Shown: positions 7,237 through 15,756 of the stretch, in pieces
How positions within the stretch are numbered: position 1 is the first letter of the stretch
How the letters are laid out: every line of letters begins with the position of its first letter
Source of the DNA: Bacillus litorisediminis
Lineage (GTDB): Bacteria > Bacillota > Bacilli > Bacillales > JC228
Direction: 5' to 3'
DNA length: 53,727 nt
NCBI RefSeq assembly: GCF_022808645.1
Contig: NZ_JAKZKT010000031.1
Coordinates: 1-53,727 of the forward strand
Program-made: the position numbers and the translations under genes
Notes under the pieces: model-generated
Told to the model about the DNA's origin: nothing
Database searches by the model: none
Seen by the model: the letters and a program-made list of their open reading frames with translations, nothing else

Positions 7237-8136
7237 ATGAGATTATATGCGGCTTTGATAACGTTGAGTTTGATTTGGGGTATGTCGTTTTATTTTATTA
7301 AGGTTTTGGTTGAGGGGCTGGGACCTTGGGGGATTGTGTTTGTTCGATGTACGCTGGGCGTCGTAACGTTGGCCGTCATCATTTTGATACAAAGGAAGAA
7401 GGGACTTCCTCTAAAGTCTTTACTGATCGTTGGGTGTATGAATGCGTTAATTCCATGGGGATTGATTGGAATCAGTGAAACAAGAATTTCAAGTGCTTTA
7501 GCCTCGATGGTAAATGCAACGACTCCTATTTTTACAAGTATTATAGGTGTCCTTCTATTCAGTGTTGTGTTAAATATTCGACAATGGACAGGGATCTTCA
7601 TAGGATTTGCCGGCATTTTACTTTTGACTGATTTAAATATCGCGCAGTTGTTTCAAGAGGACTTAATTGGGATGGGAACGATGATATTAGCCACTGTTTG
7701 TTATGGGTTCAGCTCCCAATATAGCAAGAGATATTTGCAAGATGTGAGTGTCATGATGGTCGCTTTGATGACTTTACTGACAGGTGCAATAGGAAGCCTC
7801 GTTGTGATGGCTATAACAGACTCCTTTTTCCCGTTACACGAGATGATTGCCTGGAATTCGGTATTTGCCATGGTAGGTCTCGGTGTTTTTGGGTCAGGTT
7901 TAGCCTACCTGCTTTTCTATTATTTGATCAAAGAAGGAAGTGCAGAGTTTGCTACCTTTGTGACGTATCTTGTTCCGATTACAGCCATGTTCTGGGGCTG
8001 GTTCTTGCTTGATGAACAAATTCCTCCACTTGCCATTGGCGGGTTAGCCCTGATTTTAGCCGGCGTTTTTCTTTCTACTAGAAAAACTGTTAAAAAACTG
8101 CCAGCTGGGGATCATGCAGTATCGAGTGCAAAATAA
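7237..8136 (+). CDS. EamA/DMT-family transporter (copy 1)
   Basis: A 299-residue integral membrane protein with ten predicted segments in two EamA repeats (LSLIWGMSFYFIKVLVEGLG in the first; LATVCYGFSSQYSKR opens the second). The family exports or imports metabolites; the substrate is not predictable. The start ATG at 7237 directly follows GGGGAGTAGAG. It is about nine-tenths identical to the protein at 45905-46822, including promoter and terminator; the other copy has four extra residues in the loop after residue 55. Confidence 0.9.
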   Translation: MRLYAALITLSLIWGMSFYFIKVLVEGLGPWGIVFVRCTLGVVTLAVIILIQRKKGLPLKSLLIVGCMNALIPWGLIGISETRISSALASMVNATTPIFTSIIGVLLFSVVLNIRQWTGIFIGFAGILLLTDLNIAQLFQEDLIGMGTMILATVCYGFSSQYSKRYLQDVSVMMVALMTLLTGAIGSLVVMAITDSFFPLHEMIAWNSVFAMVGLGVFGSGLAYLLFYYLIKEGSAEFATFVTYLVPITAMFWGWFLLDEQIPPLAIGGLALILAGVFLSTRKTVKKLPAGDHAVSSAK

Positions 8137-8145
8137 AACCAATAT

Positions 8146-8202
8146 AAAAAGAAGTAACCTTCTCCCACACTTCAATCGGCGGATTGGTTACTTCTTTTTT
8201 TG
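8146..8202 (+). terminator. Rho-independent terminator of EamA copy 1
   Basis: Stem AAGAAGTAACC / GGTTACTTCTT with a 26-base loop and a seven-T run. The same stem ends the second EamA gene. Confidence 0.85.
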
Positions 8203-8319
8203 TTTGGCCCGGCCTGCGCTATCTCAACGATCATTTCGATATCGACTCGGGTTTTGAATAAGAGTTGGTTTGCCTCCAGGGCTGAACGGGAGTGTTCCCC
8301 TTTTGTCTGAATTCAATAG

Positions 8320-8348
8320 TGAAACAAAAGAACCGTCCCTCTGTTTCA
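8320..8348. repeat. Solo REP-like unit at the 3' end of the SLH gene
   Basis: 29 bp, TGAAACAAAAGAACCGTCCC then TCTGTTTCA, ending two bases before the stop codon of the minus-strand SLH gene. Confidence 0.85.
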
Positions 8349-8350
8349 TA

Positions 8351-9808
8351 CTATTGAACTATATACTGTGACGCAATATAGCCTTTCATCTTTTGGCCAT
8401 TCTTAGTCACCTCAACAGGATACCAAATAAATTCGTTATTAGATGCAGGTTCATAGTCGTATACGGGTGCACTGATAATGGTCATTACATCACTGGAGTT
8501 TGTTAAAGTTAGTGTCCCCTTTGTACTAGGGATCGAGCGAAGTCCAGAGCCCTCGTATCTTACTGCATCTCCTACTTTGAACAACTGTTTTGTTGATTTT
8601 AATAGGTTTGTATCCATTTGGTAGGACTTTTTAAGGAAAACGATTGGCTCACCAGAATTCCCGTCATACTGAAAATCATCAGAGGTCATTGGGATAGAGT
8701 GGATATTAGTATTTAACTGGCCAAAATCCCTTAACACTTTATACACTTTTTCCTGATAAGCATTCAGATTTCTTTCCCCTGTTTCCTGATAAAATGGACT
8801 ATTGGCAGGAACGGTTCCATTGTAAGCCATTACCGCAAAGTACCAGCTCTCTAGCTTAGTCGGATCATGATCATTGATTCTTGGTAAATCAGTACGTTTA
8901 AAATTATTAACCAAGAACTCAATACCGACTTGGATATTGTAGTAAAGGTCATATTTCAATCGTTCTACATCATACCCAGCCGTATTGGTAATTTGCATAA
9001 GTCCGATTCCGCCATCATCACTAATAATTGGCTCTCCATTCGAATTAAAATGCTTCCAGCCATTCTCAACAAATGCAACTGCCTTTACAATCTCAGGTGG
9101 AATTGGAAACTCTGACTCCTGAGCTGCTTTTGTAAGCAAGCAATTCATGGTCTGGAAGTCTGGATTCACACGGGATAATGGATCGTAACCGCATTTGTTT
9201 ACAGCTAATCTAAACTGGTCACTCTCTGCTCTTGCTAAAAAAGCGGAGAATTGCTCCCTCGTTATATGCTGACCCGGTCTAAAGGTTCCATCCTCATAGC
9301 CAGTAGTTACACCGAAGGCAATAATTTTTCTAATAGAAGAGAAGGAACTCATATTTACAGACACATCACTAAATGGTACAACTTCTTCCTCTGAAAGTGA
9401 ATATGCTCTTGCGATAAAAATCGCCATCTCCCCGCGTGTTACATAGCTATCAGGTCGAAATTCCCCGTTTGGGTATCCAGAAATAATGTTGTTTTCATAT
9501 GCCTGTTGAATATATCCGGATGCCTTGCTACTCTTGGGAACATCTGGGAAGCTAGTTTCTCTTTGCTCACCGTCATACCCAAGTGCTCTTCCAATCATAA
9601 TCGCAGCGGCTGCTCGAGTCACCTTGTCTGCTGGACGAAATTCCCCGCTTGGAAATCCTGAAATAATCTCATTGTTTGCTAGATACATAATCTCATCATA
9701 AAAGCGACTGTCTTTGCTTACATCTGGAAACGTACTCGCAAAAACATTCACAGTGCTTACGATAAGAATTACTGTACTGATGGCTAAAATTCGACAAATA
9801 TTCTTCAT
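8351..9808 (-). CDS. SLH-domain cell-wall lytic transglycosylase
   Basis: The 485-residue exported protein has a signal peptide (1-24), three SLH domains (about 26-195; FRPADKVTRAAAAIMIGRAL, FRPDSYVTRGEMAIFIARAY, FRPGQHITREQFSAFLARA) that anchor to pyruvylated secondary cell-wall polymer, an SLT-type transglycosylase domain (about 225-370; catalytic-type Glu in KAVAFVENGWKHF, then GIGLMQITN and a MAYNG block), and a C-terminal SH3-like domain (about 415-485). It would cut peptidoglycan at the cell surface. The SLH domains precede the enzyme. The start lies behind GGAGGAG. Confidence 0.88.
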   Translation of the reverse strand: MKNICRILAISTVILIVSTVNVFASTFPDVSKDSRFYDEIMYLANNEIISGFPSGEFRPADKVTRAAAAIMIGRALGYDGEQRETSFPDVPKSSKASGYIQQAYENNIISGYPNGEFRPDSYVTRGEMAIFIARAYSLSEEEVVPFSDVSVNMSSFSSIRKIIAFGVTTGYEDGTFRPGQHITREQFSAFLARAESDQFRLAVNKCGYDPLSRVNPDFQTMNCLLTKAAQESEFPIPPEIVKAVAFVENGWKHFNSNGEPIISDDGGIGLMQITNTAGYDVERLKYDLYYNIQVGIEFLVNNFKRTDLPRINDHDPTKLESWYFAVMAYNGTVPANSPFYQETGERNLNAYQEKVYKVLRDFGQLNTNIHSIPMTSDDFQYDGNSGEPIVFLKKSYQMDTNLLKSTKQLFKVGDAVRYEGSGLRSIPSTKGTLTLTNSSDVMTIISAPVYDYEPASNNEFIWYPVEVTKNGQKMKGYIASQYIVQ

Positions 9809-9887
9809 TTTTTACTCCTCCTTCCCTCTATTAGTCTACTAGAAATTTTTTGAAATTTGAAGAAAGTTTATTTTCCATAATAGGAAT

Positions 9888-9956
9888 TGAAACAGGGGTG
9901 AAACAGGGGGACGGTTCTTGCGTTTCATGAAACGCAAGAACCGTCCCCCTGTTTCA
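9888..9956. repeat. REP-like palindrome, copy 4 (perfect 58 bp plus a partial unit)
   Basis: Bases 9899-9956 form a perfect 29+29 palindrome. Directly before it, 9888-9898 repeats the first 11 bases (TGAAACAGGGG), as if a unit had slipped or begun to duplicate. It ends six bases before the transketolase C-subunit stop codon and so closes the PTS operon. Confidence 0.9.
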
Positions 9957-9961
9957 CTGTT

Positions 9962-10927
9962 TTACTTCAGTCTCACCAGCTCTGATGCTGCTTCTGCTAT
10001 ATCGTTGGAAGTCAGCTTATAAAACTTCTTTAAATATTCGGTTTTACCGACCTGGCCGAATTGTTCTTTGACACCAATTCGTTTCATGAATACAGGACAG
10101 TTTTCGCTTAATACCTCTGCAACCGCACTGCCGAGCCCGCCGATGACGTTATGGTTTTCTGCGGTTACCACCGCTTTCGTGCTTTTTGCATACTTGATAA
10201 TAAGCTCTTTATCTATCGGTTTTATCGAGTACATATCAATAACGGTTGCTTCCAGACCTTTTTCCAGCAGCCGATCTGCAGCCAGCAGCGATTCAGCCAC
10301 CATGATGCCGGATGCGATGATGGTAACATCCTTGCCCTCCCGAAGAACTTTCCCTTTGCCCGTTTCAAAGGTCTCTCGTTCATCGTAGATCTTTACGGCT
10401 TTCTTACGGATCGTCCGGATATAATGAATGCCATATTCGTTGGCTGCTTTTTTCAATAAATAGCCTAACATGGCAGAATCGCTTGCTTCAAAAATTGTTG
10501 CATTCGGAATCAGACGGACCAAACCGATATCCTCAAATGCCATGTGTGTTCCGCCATTATGTTCCGCAGTTACGCCAGAATCGGAGCCCAATATTTTTAT
10601 ATTGAGACGTGCATACGCTCCAGATACAAATAACTGATCAAAAGCTCGCCTTGTGGCAAATTGTGCAAAAGTATGGATGAAAGGAATCTTTCCAGTGAGT
10701 GAAAGTCCCGCTGCTACCCCAGTCATGTTGGCTTCCATAATTCCGCAATTGATAAGCTGATCGGGAATCTTCTTCGCAATTTTGTTCGTGCTTATAGCGC
10801 TCATCAAGTCTGCTTCGAGCGCAATGATATTGGGATTGCTTTGGGCTAATTCCAAAATAACATTTGCATACATTTGCCTCATCTCGAGCTCGTCTAATTC
10901 ATATTGTTGTGATGCGGATTGTAACAC
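9962..10927 (-). CDS. Transketolase, C-terminal subunit
   Basis: A 321-residue protein covering the pyrimidine-binding (about 15-180; IALEADLMSA, NCGIMEANMTGVAAGLSLTG) and C-terminal (about 195-315) domains of transketolase. It pairs with the N-terminal subunit encoded just upstream; the two frames share a base at 10927. The enzyme moves two-carbon units between sugar phosphates and feeds the PTS product into the pentose phosphate pathway. The start is GTG 10927 behind AAGGAGGGTG. It is the last gene of the operon. Confidence 0.92.
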   Translation of the reverse strand: MLQSASQQYELDELEMRQMYANVILELAQSNPNIIALEADLMSAISTNKIAKKIPDQLINCGIMEANMTGVAAGLSLTGKIPFIHTFAQFATRRAFDQLFVSGAYARLNIKILGSDSGVTAEHNGGTHMAFEDIGLVRLIPNATIFEASDSAMLGYLLKKAANEYGIHYIRTIRKKAVKIYDERETFETGKGKVLREGKDVTIIASGIMVAESLLAADRLLEKGLEATVIDMYSIKPIDKELIIKYAKSTKAVVTAENHNVIGGLGSAVAEVLSENCPVFMKRIGVKEQFGQVGKTEYLKKFYKLTSNDIAEAASELVRLK

Positions 10928-11775
10928 TACTCTCCCACCCTCCTTACTTGCCTTTCCAGACGGTCGATTGCTTCCATGATCGCTTCTTCATCTTTGGCGT
11001 CAGGCCGGAGATGATGATTATCGGCCTTTTCCTCCAAATAGGGAACACCCTGCCCTTTGATTGTATCGAGGATGATCGCAACTGGTTTATCCGCCTGCTC
11101 CTTCCCGAGTTTAATAGCCTGTAAAATTTCTTGTATTGAGCTTCCATCCACTTTTAACGTAAAAAACCCGAACGCCTCGAACTTCTGAACAAAATCAAGC
11201 GGATCTATAATCTCCTTGGTTGGCCCATCTAGCTGTTTTTTATTATCATCCACGAATACCACTAACCGATTTAGTTTATGATGGGCCGCGAACTGGAAAG
11301 CCTCCCAGCATTGGCCTTCATTTAGCTCGCCATCCCCCACTATGGTGTAAGTATAGTTATCCATGCCGGAAAGCTTGTGGGATAGTGCAACCCCTACTGC
11401 TGCGGATATACCCTGGCCGAGAGAGCCTGTTGTCATATCCACTCCAGGAGTCAAATTCCTGTCCGGGTGGGATGGCAGCCTCGTTCCGTTTTGATTTAAT
11501 GTGTAAAGCATTTCTTCAGGGAAAAAACCCTTTAGGCACAGTGCAGCATAGTAGGCTGGACCACCGTGGCCTTTGGAAAGGATAAAATAATCTCTTCCTT
11601 CCCACCTTGGATTTTGCGGATCGATGCGGAGAACCTCACCGTAAAGCACGGCGAGAACCTCCACAATCGACAGACTTCCCCCATAGTGGCCAAATCCCAA
11701 ATGATGCAGCTCCTTTAACGTTAGCAAGCGAATTTTGTCACGGAATGTTTCCAGATGCTCCAGTGCTGTAATCAT
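10927..11775 (-). CDS. Transketolase, N-terminal subunit
   Basis: A 282-residue ThDP-binding half of a split transketolase: GHGGPAYYAAL near residue 70, then GSLGQGISAAVGVAL and IVGDGELNEGQCWEAFQFA (the GDG...N cofactor motif, about 145-165). It follows the PTS EIIC gene by 33 bp and precedes the C-terminal subunit without a gap. Split transketolases next to ascorbate-type PTS genes are common in Firmicutes and proposed to process the incoming pentose or hexonate phosphate; the exact substrate is not determined. Confidence 0.92.
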   Translation of the reverse strand: MITALEHLETFRDKIRLLTLKELHHLGFGHYGGSLSIVEVLAVLYGEVLRIDPQNPRWEGRDYFILSKGHGGPAYYAALCLKGFFPEEMLYTLNQNGTRLPSHPDRNLTPGVDMTTGSLGQGISAAVGVALSHKLSGMDNYTYTIVGDGELNEGQCWEAFQFAAHHKLNRLVVFVDDNKKQLDGPTKEIIDPLDFVQKFEAFGFFTLKVDGSSIQEILQAIKLGKEQADKPVAIILDTIKGQGVPYLEEKADNHHLRPDAKDEEAIMEAIDRLERQVRRVGE

Positions 11776-11808
11776 AGTAAACCTCCTATGGAAAAACGTA
11801 TAACAGAC

Positions 11809-13182
11809 CTATGCCTGAATTTCCTTATTTTGATCCTTCGGCTTTTGCTTAAATCCAAAAGCTACAGAAATGAGGGCTGCACCAATCACAAGAATCGTTA
11901 CACCTATACTTCCAAAATAATTGGCAGCATTGCCCAGAAGAATACCTGCCGCCCCAAAGTCACTGTCAGAGAAGGTTGTATTCGCAAAGCCTAAATCACC
12001 GAGGACAGGCATTAAGAACACAGGCAGGAATGTGATTAGAAGCCCGTTGGCAAAGGATCCAATTGTGGCCCCGCGAATTCCCCCTGTCGCATTTCCGAAC
12101 ACGCCGGCAGTCGCTCCTGTGAAAAAGTGAGGCACAACGCCCGGCAAGATAATCACCGCTCCAGCAATACCCAAAATCGCCATTCCAACAATCCCGCCAA
12201 GAAAGCTGCAGAAAAATCCGATTAATACAGCATTGGGAGCATAAGGGAATACAACTGGACAGTCCAGTGCCGGCTTTGAATTTGGCACCAATTTATTAGA
12301 AATTCCTTTAAATGCAGGTACAATTTCTGCCAAAACGAGACGGACACCTGAAAGGATCACGAATACGCCCGCAGCAAATGTAACCGCTTGAATAACAGAG
12401 AATACAAGATAATGAGTTCCATTGCTTAATTCTGTTTCCACATAGGACGGACCGGCAAAAAGAGCAATGACCACGTATAGAACAGCCATTGTTAAGGCAA
12501 TGGTCACTGAGCTATCCCGTAAAAATCCGAGCCCTTTTGGAAACTTGATTTCTTCTGTGGACTTTGAACCCTTACCAACCACTTTGCCGACAACCCCAGA
12601 AAGAGCATACCCAAGAGTGGAAAAATGACCAAAGCCCACACTGTCGTTGCCGACAATTTTCCTCATAAAAGGCTGGGCTATAGCAGGGAAAATAGCCATG
12701 ATCAAACCAAGGGCAATAGAACCCACTACGACCAAGGAAACCCCTTTAAGACCAGAAACAACTAGAATAATAGCCAGCATACAGGCCATGTATAAAGTGT
12801 GGTGGCCTGTCAGAAAAATATACTTGAATGGCGTAAACCTGGCGACCAGAATGTTAGCAAGCATCCCAAAAAACATAATAAGTGCTGTTGCCGAGCCATA
12901 TTCGGTCAATGCCATCGCCACAATGGCTTCATTATTAGGGACAACCCCATTTACATTGAAAGCTTCCTGAAACATCTTTCCAAACGGCTCAAGGGAGCCT
13001 ACCAGAATCCCGGCACCCGCAGCAATGACAAGAAATCCGAGGAATGATTTGGTAGTTCCTTTTACAATCTCGCTCGCCGGCTTTTTCTGCATCACAAGGC
13101 CAATAAAAGAAATTAAAGCAATAAGCACAGCAGGCTGGCTCAAAATATCCATCATTAACTTAAGAAATCTCTCTCCCATCAC
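11809..13182 (-). CDS. ulaA: PTS ascorbate-type EIIC permease
   Basis: A 457-residue polytopic protein of the UlaA/SgaT family: about eleven membrane segments, the motif TEYGSATALIMFFGMLANILVARFTPFKYIFLTGHH in shape (about 92-127; shown here only by TPFKYIFLTGHH), and the conserved GATAGVFGNATGG loop near 365-378. It moves the sugar or sugar acid while EIIB phosphorylates it. It lies 17 bp after EIIB. The operon lacks the ulaD-G genes of ascorbate use, so the substrate may be another compound. Confidence 0.88.
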   Translation of the reverse strand: MMGERFLKLMMDILSQPAVLIALISFIGLVMQKKPASEIVKGTTKSFLGFLVIAAGAGILVGSLEPFGKMFQEAFNVNGVVPNNEAIVAMALTEYGSATALIMFFGMLANILVARFTPFKYIFLTGHHTLYMACMLAIILVVSGLKGVSLVVVGSIALGLIMAIFPAIAQPFMRKIVGNDSVGFGHFSTLGYALSGVVGKVVGKGSKSTEEIKFPKGLGFLRDSSVTIALTMAVLYVVIALFAGPSYVETELSNGTHYLVFSVIQAVTFAAGVFVILSGVRLVLAEIVPAFKGISNKLVPNSKPALDCPVVFPYAPNAVLIGFFCSFLGGIVGMAILGIAGAVIILPGVVPHFFTGATAGVFGNATGGIRGATIGSFANGLLITFLPVFLMPVLGDLGFANTTFSDSDFGAAGILLGNAANYFGSIGVTILVIGAALISVAFGFKQKPKDQNKEIQA

Positions 13183-13199
13183 GTACCCCTCCTATTTAT

Positions 13200-13484
13200 T
13201 TACAGCATTCCTTTAGATCGTAAAAACTCCGAAAGCTTTTCCTTGATTCCATCCCTGTCAATGATGCTGTCGATCACCACCACCTCCCCCAAATGGGTCA
13301 TTCCATCAGCGATGTCTTTTGTGGCGATGAAGCAGTCTGCCATGTCCGGTGTCGCAGAGCTTAAGTCTGAATGGCTGACTTCCACCCCGTTCACTCCAAG
13401 TTCATTCAAAATCTCCTGGACATTCATCTCCAGCATAAAACTGCTACCAAGTCCTGAACCGCATACCGCTAGAATTTTCATCAT
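13200..13484 (-). CDS. ulaB: PTS ascorbate/lactose-type EIIB component
   Basis: A 94-residue cytoplasmic EIIB with the active cysteine in LAVCGSGLGSSFML (Cys8) that carries phosphate to the sugar. It lies between the PRD regulator and EIIC on the same strand, 27 and 17 bp away. No separate EIIA gene is present in the operon. Confidence 0.9.
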   Translation of the reverse strand: MMKILAVCGSGLGSSFMLEMNVQEILNELGVNGVEVSHSDLSSATPDMADCFIATKDIADGMTHLGEVVVIDSIIDRDGIKEKLSEFLRSKGML

Positions 13485-13511
13485 GATTCCTCCCTCTTCG
13501 TGTTTTTAATG

Positions 13512-15572
13512 CTAAATGGCCTTTGAATATTTGTGCACGAGTTCAAGAACCTCATCTGTATGATTAAGGTGCCTTAGCTTTTCGACTTCTTCTTTATTGC
13601 TTAAAAGCCTGGTTAATTGTGAAAGTGCTTTTAAATGGCTTTTATTGTCGATTGCAGCGATGCAAAATAACAGGGAAACAGGGTATTTCTCATCATTGCA
13701 GAAATAGACGGGCTTAGTTAACTTCAGAAAACTCATTCCCACTTCATTTACTCCCATTTCAGGACGGGCATGAGGAATGGCAATTTCCGGACCTATAATG
13801 ACGTAAGGCCCCAATGTTTTGACATTGTCGATTATGGCGTCGATATACGAAGCTTCTATGGCCCCTTTCAAAAGCAATGGATTTGCCGCTGCTCTGATAG
13901 CTTCCTCCCAATCCGGCAATTCATCTATAAACTGAATCGTTTCTTTTGTAATTAAATCAGTCAGCACAGGGGAATTCCTCCTATAACTCTTTGCATTTTT
14001 GTAAATGGATAATTGGTTGAGAGCCTCTTTCAAGCCCTCCCTGTCAAATATATTCGCGTATCGTTCCAATAGCTGAATGACCTCATTTGATGAGACACTC
14101 TGATGTTCAATTCCAAACAGAGCCTGATATACTTCATTGATCAGCCTGCTTTTCTCCATTGGTGTCATGATCGGTTTCACAAGGTAATAGTTCCTGTTGG
14201 TATTTAGCGGAACGGTTGAAAAGACGATATCGAAATCACTCAAGCTGCTATTATTAAATTCTTTTAACGATAGAGTTTTTTCTACTGAAATCTCAGAAAA
14301 AAGAGACTCGAGCTGATGCTTCACCATTAACGATGAACTGATCCCGCTGGGACAAACGATAACGGCCTTTTTCTTTTTCGGCAGCAATTGCTTTGGTTTC
14401 TCCAGAAGAGCCCCAAAATGAATCGTAATAAAACCAATTTCTTCATCGGGCACCGTAATATTCAACAGTGACTCTATCGGATGAAGCAGCTCCTTCACGA
14501 TAAAATAAAGCTCCTTATGCTCTTTCTTGATTTGATCAAGCAATGGATTGCTGATGGGGATGCGGTATTTCATCCGGAAATAAGCTGGCTTAATGTGCTG
14601 GTATAAGGTTTCAATCACATGGTTCTTGTTTTGAAAAGTGACACATGCCTTAGACTCAAAATCAGTAACCAGCCTCTCACAAATGCTCCAAAGCAGGTCC
14701 TGGTCATCCTTTGCAATCGAAGTGTTTCCTAGTGACAGTCCATGGAGCAAGGCAATGAGATAACCAATTTCAGGTTCTGCCGCTGCGAGATCCATTCTGT
14801 GAAGAAGGTCTTCGGCAACCGATTTGAAAGGATCCTGCAACAAAACGTCCAATTCATTCGAATAAATCTGGACGATCTTTCTCTCCCGCCGCCTAATAGA
14901 ATAGAATTGCAGAAAGTAAGCAAACTGATCAACCCGTTCCTCAACAAACTGTAAGGAGAACTCCCTCTCGAGCGATTGGAGATTCTCTGTAATTTGCTCC
15001 AGCTGCACCTGATGGCCGCCCATCGTTACGATAAATTTGAGGATCTTATCACCATAAGGCTTTTGAAGAAGGGCATTTACATGGTTCATTACCAGCACTC
15101 GCTTATCCCATTCTGTCCCTTTCAAGTGATAACCCCATTTTCTGTTATAAAGGACCCTTACAAGAGAAGGAGCGATCAAATTATTGAGCTTTCTGACATC
15201 TGAAATCACTGTATTCTTGCTGACCTTCAGAAGAGAAGTCAGATGGGCGGAGGAGATCGGCTCGGTTCGAATGAAAATATATAGATAGATGACGAGGAGC
15301 CTTTCCTGATCAGCGAGTATAAAATCTGCTTCAGAAGACAGCTGCAGCCCATTGAAATGATCAATTACTTTCAGAGGGACGTCGATTTCCTGGTTTCGGT
15401 GCACAGTAATAGCCGGCAACTGCATTTCCTTCAGCCGATAGTTGATTTTGTCTAAGTCATATTTAATTTGCCGTTTGGATAACTGCGTTTCGTCCATAAG
15501 CTGTGTCATGGTTGGTTTTTTCATTCTGACTAGATGGTTCAGTATGATTGAAGGACGTTCTTCCAAGACCAT
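13512..15572 (-). CDS. PRD-containing PTS-controlled activator with EIIB and EIIA domains
   Basis: The 686-residue protein is a BglG/MtlR/ManR-type regulator. In order: two N-terminal winged HTH domains (about 1-150; MTQLMDETQLSKRQIKYDLD and SAHLTSLLKVSKNTVISDVR), two PRD domains (about 170-375, with conserved His), a GatB-like EIIB domain (about 385-470; AVIVCPSGISSSLMVKHQL with its cysteine) and a fructose/mannitol-type EIIA domain (about 510-686; IPHARPEMGV with the phosphorylatable His). PTS phosphorylation of these domains tunes activity to substrate. The ATG at 15572 follows AGGGGTGATGA and is preferred to a longer frame. A cre site lies about 30 bp upstream. Confidence 0.88.
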   Translation of the reverse strand: MVLEERPSIILNHLVRMKKPTMTQLMDETQLSKRQIKYDLDKINYRLKEMQLPAITVHRNQEIDVPLKVIDHFNGLQLSSEADFILADQERLLVIYLYIFIRTEPISSAHLTSLLKVSKNTVISDVRKLNNLIAPSLVRVLYNRKWGYHLKGTEWDKRVLVMNHVNALLQKPYGDKILKFIVTMGGHQVQLEQITENLQSLEREFSLQFVEERVDQFAYFLQFYSIRRRERKIVQIYSNELDVLLQDPFKSVAEDLLHRMDLAAAEPEIGYLIALLHGLSLGNTSIAKDDQDLLWSICERLVTDFESKACVTFQNKNHVIETLYQHIKPAYFRMKYRIPISNPLLDQIKKEHKELYFIVKELLHPIESLLNITVPDEEIGFITIHFGALLEKPKQLLPKKKKAVIVCPSGISSSLMVKHQLESLFSEISVEKTLSLKEFNNSSLSDFDIVFSTVPLNTNRNYYLVKPIMTPMEKSRLINEVYQALFGIEHQSVSSNEVIQLLERYANIFDREGLKEALNQLSIYKNAKSYRRNSPVLTDLITKETIQFIDELPDWEEAIRAAANPLLLKGAIEASYIDAIIDNVKTLGPYVIIGPEIAIPHARPEMGVNEVGMSFLKLTKPVYFCNDEKYPVSLLFCIAAIDNKSHLKALSQLTRLLSNKEEVEKLRHLNHTDEVLELVHKYSKAI

Positions 15573-15601
15573 TTCATCACCCCTGCTTACAGTTATTTTA
15601 T

Positions 15602-15617
15602 ATGGAAACGCTTTCAT
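15602..15617. promoter_or_regulatory. cre site (CcpA binding) upstream of the PTS operon
   Basis: ATGGAAACGCTTTCAT matches the catabolite-responsive consensus TGNAANCGNWNNCA and lies about 30 bp before the regulator start. It implies repression of the operon in the presence of glucose through CcpA. Confidence 0.8.
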
Positions 15618-15691
15618 TTTGCATAACAGTTTGAACCAAATGTTGTTTTGTGAATTGAACAAAATTGTGCTGAACGCTATGAAAATACAAT

Positions 15692-15748
15692 TGTATCAGA
15701 GGGACGGTTCTTGCGTTTCATGAAACGCAAGAACCGTCCCTCTGTTTC
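15692..15748. repeat. REP-like palindrome, copy 5
   Basis: Perfect arms from CAGAGGGACGG to CCGTCCCTCTG (15697-15744); the outer TGAAA of the left arm is replaced by TGTAT. Sits between the PTS regulator promoter and the 3' end of the permease gene. Confidence 0.85.
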
Positions 15749-15756
15749 CCCAATCA

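Noticed and set aside
10068-10388. Plus-strand reading frame opposite the transketolase gene
   Set aside because: It is an antisense shadow of a well-conserved gene with no binding site or family match.
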